From Pseudomonas sp. ICMP 561 (lineage in GTDB: Bacteria > Pseudomonadota > Gammaproteobacteria > Pseudomonadales > Pseudomonadaceae), in NCBI RefSeq assembly GCF_002699985.1, contig NZ_LKBT01000069.1:170964-234963 (forward strand): 64,000 nt of DNA, written 5' to 3'. Position 1 is the stretch's first letter. Every line of letters starts with the position of its first letter. Under the pieces are notes generated by a model. It ran no database searches. It had not been told where the DNA came from and saw nothing but the letters and a program-made list of their open reading frames with translations. Positions 57,350 through 64,000 of this stretch are shown one piece after another. A program made the translations under genes and the position numbers.

Positions 57350-57973
57350 TTATTCCTGAATGACGTCAGCGCCTTTCGGAATCTGGAACTGGAATTTGCT
57401 CGCCGGGATCGCCTCATTGGCTTTCACGCCGGTGAACAGGATATTGGTGCGTTGGCCGACGCTGTCAATTAGCTGCATGTCATTGATCATGCCGTTACGG
57501 AACGACAGACGCAGGCTGTCGAACAGGGTGTCCTTGGTTTTAGGCTTGAGCGTGAAATCAATCACGCCGCCCGCTTCCTTGGCGGTGATATCAAAACTTT
57601 CGCTGATCTTCGACACATCACCGGACAACAACAGTGCCGGCGTCTGAGTCAGTCGCTGGTCGAGGGTCTTGATGGTGACCTGCTCCAGGTCCGGATCCCA
57701 CAGGGAAACCTTCTTGCCGTCAGAAACCATCAATTGCTCTTGCGGCGCATCGGTGTGCCAGTTGAACAGGCCAGGACGCTGCAGGGCCATTTCACCCGAA
57801 GTTTCCTGCAACTGGGTGCCGCCGCCGTCCAGGGTCAACTGGGAAAAACGCGCAGTCAGGGTTTTGGACGTCTCCAGCAACTGAGTCAGACGAGCGACGT
57901 CTTTGCTGTCGGCGTGCGCCGGAATCGCGGAGAAAGTCAGTGCAGTTACCAACAACATGCGGAAAAGACGCAT
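57350..57973 (-). CDS. lolA: Outer-membrane lipoprotein carrier LolA
   Basis: 207 residues. Signal peptide [21 protein letters not shown], then a mature incomplete beta-barrel ([30 protein letters not shown]). It shuttles lipoproteins across the periplasm to LolB. ATG 57973 follows GAGG; longer starts lie in frame. 73 bp after ftsK. Confidence 0.95.
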   Translation of the reverse strand: MRLFRMLLVTALTFSAIPAHADSKDVARLTQLLETSKTLTARFSQLTLDGGGTQLQETSGEMALQRPGLFNWHTDAPQEQLMVSDGKKVSLWDPDLEQVTIKTLDQRLTQTPALLLSGDVSKISESFDITAKEAGGVIDFTLKPKTKDTLFDSLRLSFRNGMINDMQLIDSVGQRTNILFTGVKANEAIPASKFQFQIPKGADVIQE

Positions 57974-58046
57974 GGGAGTCCTCATTGAGTTCGGTGGAGT
58001 CTCGCCAGCTATCGACCGCTGGCGAGGCATTTATGGAAGTGCGCGA

Positions 58047-60449
58047 TCAGTCGCGCATCGGGGCCGGCGCAATTACTTCACGCGAGCCGTTGGTATTCAT
58101 GGAGGTCACGACGCCAGCCATTTCCATGGCCTCGATCATCCGGGCAGCACGGTTGTAGCCAATTTTCAGCTTGCGCTGTACCGCAGAAATCGAAGCCCGG
58201 CGGCTTTCCAGCACGAACTTGACCGCCTCGTCATAGAGCGCATCGCTTTCGCTGTCTTCGCCGCCCTCACCGCTGCCGCCGTCGAAGCCGCTACCGGCCT
58301 CCTCGACACCGGCCAGAATATCGTCGTTGTAATCCGGCGTGCCACGCAGCTTCCAGGCCTCAACCACGCGGTGTACTTCCTCATCGGAAACAAACGCACC
58401 GTGAACACGAATCGGCAAGCTGGTGCCTGGAGGCATGTACAGCATGTCACCGTGACCCAGCAATTGCTCGGCACCGCCCTGGTCGATGATGGTTCGCGAG
58501 TCGATCTTGCTCGACACCTGAAACGCCATACGCGTCGGGATGTTGGCCTTGATCAGACCGGTAATCACGTCAACCGATGGACGCTGGGTCGCGAGAATCA
58601 GGTGGATACCCGCCGCACGAGCCTTCTGGGCAATACGCGCAATCAGCTCTTCGACCTTCTTGCCGACGATCATCATCATGTCGGCGAACTCGTCCACCAC
58701 CACAACGATAGTTGGCAGCTTGGTCAGCAGCGGCGCTTCATCATGAATACTTTCGCGCTTGTAGAGCGGATCGGCCAGCGGCGTGCCTGCGTCCTGAGCT
58801 TCCTTGACCTTCTGGTTGAAGCCGGACAGGTTACGCACGCCCATCTTCGCCATCAGCTTGTAGCGCCGCTCCATCTCGGCAACGCTCCAGCGCAAGGCAT
58901 TGGCGGCGTCTTTCATGTCTGTGACGACCGGGCAAAGCAGGTGCGGAATGCCTTCGTAGATCGACAGCTCAAGCATTTTCGGGTCGATCATGATCAGCTT
59001 GGCGTCTTCCGGGCCAGACTTGAACAGAATCGACAGGATCATGGCGTTTACACCCACCGACTTACCGGAACCGGTCGTACCGGCCACCAGCAAGTGAGGC
59101 ATCTTCGCCAGGTCGGTGATGACCGGCTTACCGCCGATGTCATGACCCAGTGCCAGCGTGACCGGCGACTTGGCGTTGTCGTACTCAGGGGTCGAAAGGA
59201 CCTCGGAGAAACGCACGATCTGCCGGTCTTCGTTGGGAATCTCGATACCGACTGTGGTCTTGCCTGGAATGACTTCAACCACACGAACGCTGGTCACGGC
59301 CAGGGAACGCGCGAGGTCTTTGGCGAGGTTGGCAATACGGCTGACCTTGACGCCTGCTGCTGGCTGGATCTCGTATCGGGTAATCACCGGACCCGGATGA
59401 ATGGAATCCACCGACACTTCGACGCCAAACTCCTTGAGCTTGATTTCCAGCAAGTGGCCAACGGCGGCGAGAGACTCAGGAGAATAATTGAGCTGCTTCT
59501 TTTCCGCCGGATCAAGGATCGAGATCGGAGGCAAGGTGCCTTCTACGGCGCTATCAACAAACAACGGTGCCTGTTTTTCCTTCAGTACACGCTTGCTTGG
59601 CTCCGGTGCCTTGGCAGGAGCAGGCGCAATGACGGCCGGAATATGGGTTTCACGAGCGGCCATATGCGTGCTCAAGGCCTTCTCGCGCTCGATCAGACGT
59701 TCTTTGGCCTTGGCCTGCTCACGACGATCAGAGGTAGCAGGCGCTACTACTTCGTTGACGCGGTCATCCACTTCACGCAGTTGTGCAACCATCTGCTTGC
59801 GTTCGTTACGCGCCGCCCACCAGTTGTTCACCGCGTCGTAAAACAGTTCGAACAGATCAAGGGTGATCTTGCCGGTCACATCCATGACCTTGAACCACGA
59901 CAGATCGGTAAACACTGTAAGACCAAACAGGAACAAGGCAATGAATAACAGCGTACTGCCCTGGATATTCAGGGCCTTCTTGGCCATGTCACCAAGAATT
60001 TCACCGAGTACACCGCCAGCTGAGCCGGGAAAACCTGCCGCGAAATGAAAGTGAATATGCGCCAGCGCAGCACCAGCAAGCACCAGAAACACCAGACCTA
60101 TCAGCCGCCATGAAAAAAGCCAGCCGCTCCACTGCCACGGTTCATGGCGATGACGAAACACCTGCCAGGCCTTGACGGCCAGCAACAGCGGGAAAATGTA
60201 GGCAAAGTAGCCCAGCACCATGAACAGGATATCGGCACAGAAGGCGCCAGCACGGCCAGCCGCGTTCTGAACCTCCACCGAGCTGCTGGTATGACTCCAG
60301 CCCGGGTCGTTCTGGTCGTAGGTCAGCAACGCCATCATCAAATACAGGCACAGCGCGCCAAAGGCGATCAATGCACCTTCCTTGAGCCGGTAGTGCAATT
60401 GCTGCCGCCAGAGCGGAACGGGGCTGGGTACTGCGGTGGATTTCTTCAA
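58047..60449 (-). CDS. ftsK: DNA translocase FtsK
   Basis: 800 residues. Four N-terminal membrane helices (residues 20-185), a linker, then the motor with Walker [16 protein letters not shown] and Walker [13 protein letters not shown], and a C-terminal gamma winged helix ([21 protein letters not shown]) that reads KOPS. It moves chromosome ends to dif and drives XerCD resolution. Confidence 0.97.
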   Translation of the reverse strand: MKKSTAVPSPVPLWRQQLHYRLKEGALIAFGALCLYLMMALLTYDQNDPGWSHTSSSVEVQNAAGRAGAFCADILFMVLGYFAYIFPLLLAVKAWQVFRHRHEPWQWSGWLFSWRLIGLVFLVLAGAALAHIHFHFAAGFPGSAGGVLGEILGDMAKKALNIQGSTLLFIALFLFGLTVFTDLSWFKVMDVTGKITLDLFELFYDAVNNWWAARNERKQMVAQLREVDDRVNEVVAPATSDRREQAKAKERLIEREKALSTHMAARETHIPAVIAPAPAKAPEPSKRVLKEKQAPLFVDSAVEGTLPPISILDPAEKKQLNYSPESLAAVGHLLEIKLKEFGVEVSVDSIHPGPVITRYEIQPAAGVKVSRIANLAKDLARSLAVTSVRVVEVIPGKTTVGIEIPNEDRQIVRFSEVLSTPEYDNAKSPVTLALGHDIGGKPVITDLAKMPHLLVAGTTGSGKSVGVNAMILSILFKSGPEDAKLIMIDPKMLELSIYEGIPHLLCPVVTDMKDAANALRWSVAEMERRYKLMAKMGVRNLSGFNQKVKEAQDAGTPLADPLYKRESIHDEAPLLTKLPTIVVVVDEFADMMMIVGKKVEELIARIAQKARAAGIHLILATQRPSVDVITGLIKANIPTRMAFQVSSKIDSRTIIDQGGAEQLLGHGDMLYMPPGTSLPIRVHGAFVSDEEVHRVVEAWKLRGTPDYNDDILAGVEEAGSGFDGGSGEGGEDSESDALYDEAVKFVLESRRASISAVQRKLKIGYNRAARMIEAMEMAGVVTSMNTNGSREVIAPAPMRD

Positions 60450-60951
60450 AACGCTTTTATTCCTGCGCTAGAGCGCGAACATCTGGTGATTGACTACCAA
60501 CGACTGAATCTGCAAAACAATTTGCCATGCCATACAGCTTGAACGGCAGCTTGCAAAGCGCGCATTGTACGGATTTGTACGCCTGATGCCACGGTAGCAT
60601 CCTGCCTTGTAAACGGCGTTCTGGCCGGGTAGTTTCGGATTGTGCTGTCGGATGAAGCCAGCCTTGGCTGATGGTCAAACGCCCCTTGCTCGCCGAACAT
60701 TAGTCTGGCGTGGACATGGCCCATCTTCAAGCCCCGCCGCAAACGTTGAATTTGAGCATGCATTCTCTTTTGTGACAAAGACTTATGCCGTATTTTTTAA
60801 CCGAACGATCAATTGTCCATACGGCTTCACGTATCAAGGAGCACGCGCAAGACGCTTGCGTGCGACAGACGACCGATTATGACCACGACTGCCGTATGGA
60901 GTTGCAATCACGCTGCTTCCCCCGCCCTCCCCTTCCGTAAAGTGCTGCCCT
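60450..60951. other. Intergenic region between divergent ftsK and aat
   Basis: 500 bp without a supportable gene. It must hold the promoters for ftsK (minus) and aat (plus). In many pseudomonads trxB lies here; it is not present in this stretch. Frames seen on the minus strand look like shadows. Confidence 0.5.
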
Positions 60952-61662
60952 ATGCTGACCTGGCTAAAACGTGACAACCTGATTTTTCCGCCGCTGGAAA
61001 AGGCCTTGCGTGAACCCGATGGCCTGCTCGCGGCAGGGGGCGATCTGTCTCCCGACCGACTGGTGCAGGCTTATCGTCACGGCTGCTTTCCCTGGTTTCA
61101 GGATGGGCAGCCCATTCTCTGGTGGTCACCCGATCCAAGAACCGTGATCTTCCCTGATGAGCTCCATGTTTCACGCAGCCTTGCCAAACTGATACGTCAG
61201 GAGCGCTATCGCGTGACCCTCGATCAGAATTTCGCGGAGGTGATACGGGCGTGCGCCGGGCCACGTGCCTACGCTGACGGCACCTGGATTACCGGCTCAA
61301 TCCAGGCCGCTTATCTGGAACTGCACCAACGCGGCTACGCCCACAGTGTCGAAGTGTGGGAAAACGAAGTGCTGGTTGGCGGGCTTTATGGACTGGCGAT
61401 GGGGCAGCTGTTTTTTGGCGAGTCGATGTTCAGTCGGGCTGACAATGCCTCCAAGGTTGGCTTTGCCACGCTGGTGGAGCGCTTGAAAGCCTGGGGATTC
61501 GTGCTGATTGACTGCCAGATGCATACCAGTCACCTGCAAAGCTTCGGTGCCAGGTCCATTTCACGCAAAGCGTTTTCCGATTTCCTGACTCGCCATCTGG
61601 ATCAGCCCAATAACGCCGACTGGCTGCCTAGGCGAGTTCAGCAGGCTGACATACACTCTTGA
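60952..61662 (+). CDS. aat: Leucyl/phenylalanyl-tRNA--protein transferase
   Basis: 236 residues. The family block [22 protein letters not shown] and [11 protein letters not shown], then [19 protein letters not shown], are present. It adds Leu or Phe to N-terminal Lys/Arg for the ClpAPS N-end rule pathway; clpA is nearby. Confidence 0.96.
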   Translation: MLTWLKRDNLIFPPLEKALREPDGLLAAGGDLSPDRLVQAYRHGCFPWFQDGQPILWWSPDPRTVIFPDELHVSRSLAKLIRQERYRVTLDQNFAEVIRACAGPRAYADGTWITGSIQAAYLELHQRGYAHSVEVWENEVLVGGLYGLAMGQLFFGESMFSRADNASKVGFATLVERLKAWGFVLIDCQMHTSHLQSFGARSISRKAFSDFLTRHLDQPNNADWLPRRVQQADIHS

Positions 61663-61693
61663 TAACGATTTATTTTTTGCGGCGGGGGCAATC

Positions 61694-62401
61694 ATGACAG
61701 AGCTGGCGCGGCTGAAGTTTTATGCCACTCAACCCCACTCGTGCAGCTATTTGCCGGAAGAGCAAGCCACCACGCTGTTTCTGGACCCCAGCCAGCCGAT
61801 GGACGTGGAAGTTTACGCCGATCTTTCGGACATGGGCTTTCGCCGTAGCGGCGACCATCTTTATCGACCCCATTGTCAAAACTGCAGTGCTTGCGTGCCT
61901 GCGCGCATCCCGGTCGATCTTTTTTCGCCTGACCGGCAACAAAAGCGTATTTTCAAACGCAACGCCGACATTGAAGTGCGCTGCACTAAACCGCGTTTTA
62001 CTGAAGAATATTTCGACCTCTACCAACGCTACATCGAACAGCGCCATGCTGACGGCGACATGTTTCCACCTAGCCGCGATCAATTTTCGACTTTTTTAGT
62101 ACGCGACCTGCCGTTCTGCAGATTCTATGAATTTCGCCTGGATAATCGCCTGCTGGCAGTCGCTGTTACCGACGTACTGCCCAACGGCCTTTCTGCGGTT
62201 TATACCTTCTACGAACCCACTGAAGAACGCCGCAGTCTGGGGCGCTACGCCATTTTGTGGCAAATCGCCGAAGCTGCACGCCAGCAGCTGCATGCGGTGT
62301 ACCTGGGCTACTGGATAAAGAACTGCCAAAAGATGAATTACAAGACCCAATATCGGCCCATCGAGCTGCTGACAAACCAAAGATGGATCACTCTTTATTG
62401 A
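61694..62401 (+). CDS. bpt: Aspartate/glutamate leucyltransferase (Bpt/Ate)
   Basis: 235 residues. Cys cluster [29 protein letters not shown] and the C-terminal [22 protein letters not shown] are those of the ATE/Bpt family, which in Vibrio-type bacteria adds Leu to N-terminal Asp/Glu. 31 bp after aat, same strand. Confidence 0.94.
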
Positions 62402-62501
62402 AGACCTTGGCTTAACCGGCATTTTTCGGGCACAATGCACGCCGCTTTTGCCTGGCGCCACTTGCACCGGGCCACTCATTAGATACCGAGGGCTTTACTG
62501 C

Positions 62502-62720
62502 ATGTCGAAAGAAGACAGCTTCGAAATGGAAGGCACTGTCGTCGACACCCTGCCCAACACCATGTTTCGTGTGGAGTTGGAAAACGGGCACGTCGTAACC
62601 GCGCATATCTCCGGCAAGATGCGCAAGAATTACATCCGTATTCTTACCGGTGACAAGGTGCGTGTTGAACTGACGCCCTACGACTTGAGCAAAGGGCGCA
62701 TTACTTACCGCGCTCGATAA
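62502..62720 (+). CDS. infA: Translation initiation factor IF-1
   Basis: 72 residues, S1/OB fold ([20 protein letters not shown]...[18 protein letters not shown]). ATG 62502 by family; the longer frame adds 18 residues. Follows bpt by 100 bp. Confidence 0.97.
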
Positions 62721-62735
62721 GCAAGTCTTAACAAA

Positions 62736-62763
62736 AACGCCCGGTTTCTGCCGGGCGTTTTTG
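62736..62763 (+). terminator. infA terminator
   Basis: AACGCCCGG-TTTCTG-CCGGGCGTT followed by TTTT, 16 bp after the infA stop. Confidence 0.92.
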
Positions 62764-62778
62764 TGTGCCCGGTTTTTA

Positions 62779-62862
62779 CGTAGGACCGGCTTTAGCCGGG
62801 AGGGCAGTTTTCGCGACACCGCAAAACACACTGACCCCCTCCCGGCTAAAGCCGGTCCTACG
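62779..62862. repeat. REP pair (REPIN), GTAGGACCGGCTTTAGCC type
   Basis: 26-bp arms at 62779-62804 and 62837-62862 are exact reverse complements. A different REP class from the pair at 52843. Confidence 0.88.
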
Positions 62863-62881
62863 ACGATGCGATAACGCCAAC

Positions 62882-62913
62882 AAAAAACCCCGCACCTCTT
62901 TCGAGATGCGGGG
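62882..62913 (-). terminator. clpA terminator
   Basis: On the minus strand CCCCGCATCTCGAAAGAGGTGCGGGG is followed by six T, 21 bp after the clpA stop. Confidence 0.88.
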
Positions 62914-62933
62914 CTTTTATGGCCCGATAAGAC

Positions 62934-64000
62934 CTAGGCCATTTCTGCTGTGGTTTCGTAGTCGAAGGTGATCTCGCCGTCCCTGAAGTCGATGTGTACC
63001 ACACCGCCATGGTCGGCCAGCTCGCCAAACAGGATCTCCTCGGCCAACGGACGCTTGATCTTGTCCTGAATCAAACGCGCCATTGGACGGGCACCCATTG
63101 CGGCATCGTAACACACCTTGTGCCAGATAGCTTCTCGCCGCCTCGGTTACCTCAAGCAGCACACGCTTGTCTTCCAGCTGCGCCTGAAGCTCGGTGAGGA
63201 ACTTGTCCACCACGCTTTTGATGACCTCATGACTGAGGCGACCAAATTGAATGATGGTGTCCAGACGGTTGCGGAACTCAGGCGTGAAGCTCTTCTTGAT
63301 GACTTCCATCGCATCAGACGAGTGGTCCTGATGAGTAAAGCCAATCGAAGCCCGGGCCGCCGACTCAGCACCAGCGTTAGTGGTCATGATCACGATCACA
63401 TTACGGAAGTCCGCTTTGCGCCCGTTGTTATCGGTCAGCGTCCCGTGGTCCATCACCTGCAAGAGCAGATTGAAGACTTCCGGATGTGCTTTCTCGATTT
63501 CATCGAGCAGCAGCACGCAATGCGGCTGTTTGGTGATCGCTTCGGTCAGAAGACCGCCCTGATCAAAACCGACATAACCTGGCGGAGCGCCGATCAAGCG
63601 AGAAACCGTGTGCCGCTCCATGTATTCGGACATGTCGAAACGCACCAGCTCGATACCAAGAGCCTTGGCCAACTGACGAGCGGCTTCGGTCTTGCCGACA
63701 CCGGTAGGACCGGCGAATAGGAACGAACCCACTGGCTTGTCAGGTGACTTCAGGCCAGCGCGAGACAACTTGATCGCGGTGGAAAGTGAATCAATCGCCG
63801 CATCCTGACCAAATACGGTCAGCTTCAAATCTCGCTCAAGATTCCTCAGCAACTCCTTGTCGGAGCTGTTGACGTGCTTAGGCGGAATTCGTGCGATTTT
63901 CGCGACGATGTCTTCAACCTGCGCCACTTCGATACGTTTCACACGCTTCTCGACCGGTTGCAGGCGCTGGTAAGCCCCCGCCTCGTCGATCACATCGATC
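62934..64000 (-). CDS. clpA: ATP-dependent Clp protease ATP-binding subunit ClpA, 5' end outside window, apparent frameshift
   Basis: The second AAA+ module is present: Walker A GPTGVGKTEAARQLAKA, Walker B HCVLLLDEIEKAH, sensor GASLL-like IIMTTNAG. It unfolds substrates for ClpP and works with Aat/Bpt products via ClpS. After SYLA (near 63120) the frame changes: the upstream frame reads QGVLRCRNGCPS to a stop at 62917, while the next frame gives the normal ending CYDAAMGARPMARLIQ to TAEMA (62934-63116). One base is gained or lost there, in the last 60 codons. Confidence 0.88.

Noticed and set aside
57903-59948. 681-residue plus-strand open frame opposite ftsK
   Set aside because: Antisense shadow of ftsK; no independent motif or ribosome site.

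Overview
The window reads as a Pseudomonas chromosome. The right quarter (about 48.5-64 kb) is conserved core: a BI-1/YccA-type membrane protein, tusDCBE, a YbiB-like protein, a glutathionyl-hydroquinone reductase, cysG, serS, crcB, rarA, lolA, ftsK, aat, ate(bpt), infA and clpA, with two REP-type inverted repeats typical of the P. fluorescens/syringae/putida lineages. Everything left of the tRNA-Ser locus at about 48.2-48.4 kb is accessory.

Accessory region by block. (1) About 0-14.5 kb: a meta-cleavage pathway for 3-(2,3-dihydroxyphenyl)propionate-type substrates (mhpB-C-D-F-E-T), with a TfdB-like FAD hydroxylase in the place of MhpA, an OprD porin, a second outer-membrane channel, a cupin, a zinc alcohol dehydrogenase, a GntR regulator and LysR genes. 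Related TTGCATGCTAGCATGCAA palindromes lie at about 0.98, 7.39, 9.13 and (half) 12.9 kb and mark a probable shared regulon. (2) 14.7-22.4 kb: a TetR regulator and two GH3 beta-glucosidases (one exported with a PA14 insert, one cytoplasmic), with small unknown genes between. (3) 22.8-29.8 kb: small unknown genes, one behind a LexA box, a HAD hydrolase, three possibly related small proteins, a metallophosphoesterase and two Xre regulators. (4) 29.9-33.1 kb: a cassette with a HEPN (RxxxxH) protein, bracketed by two 61-bp four-site palindromes of identical layout. (5) 34-41 kb: a PIN-domain protein, an overlapping GHKL-ATPase / STAS-like / membrane-protein operon, and a 1112-residue KAP P-loop NTPase. 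All look like phage-defence or conflict genes. (6) 41.2-42.3 kb: decayed genes, including an OLD-family ATPase-nuclease remnant. (7) 42.4-48.0 kb: three adjacent genes matching the gamma-mobile-trio (GMT) module: gmtX, gmtZ and gmtY, two of them tyrosine recombinases.

The module abuts a complete tRNA-Ser(UGA). Just upstream of it in the same transcription unit is the 5' two-thirds of a different tRNA-Ser(UGA), cut in the T-loop and still behind a strong sigma-70 promoter. The simplest reading is that the island broke the resident tRNA gene and supplies a replacement. The left end of the island is not visible; blocks 1 and 2 may be cargo of the same island or a separate insertion. Most interesting for follow-up are the paired 61-bp palindromes with the HEPN cassette, the GHKL/STAS/membrane plus KAP locus, and the tRNA replacement.
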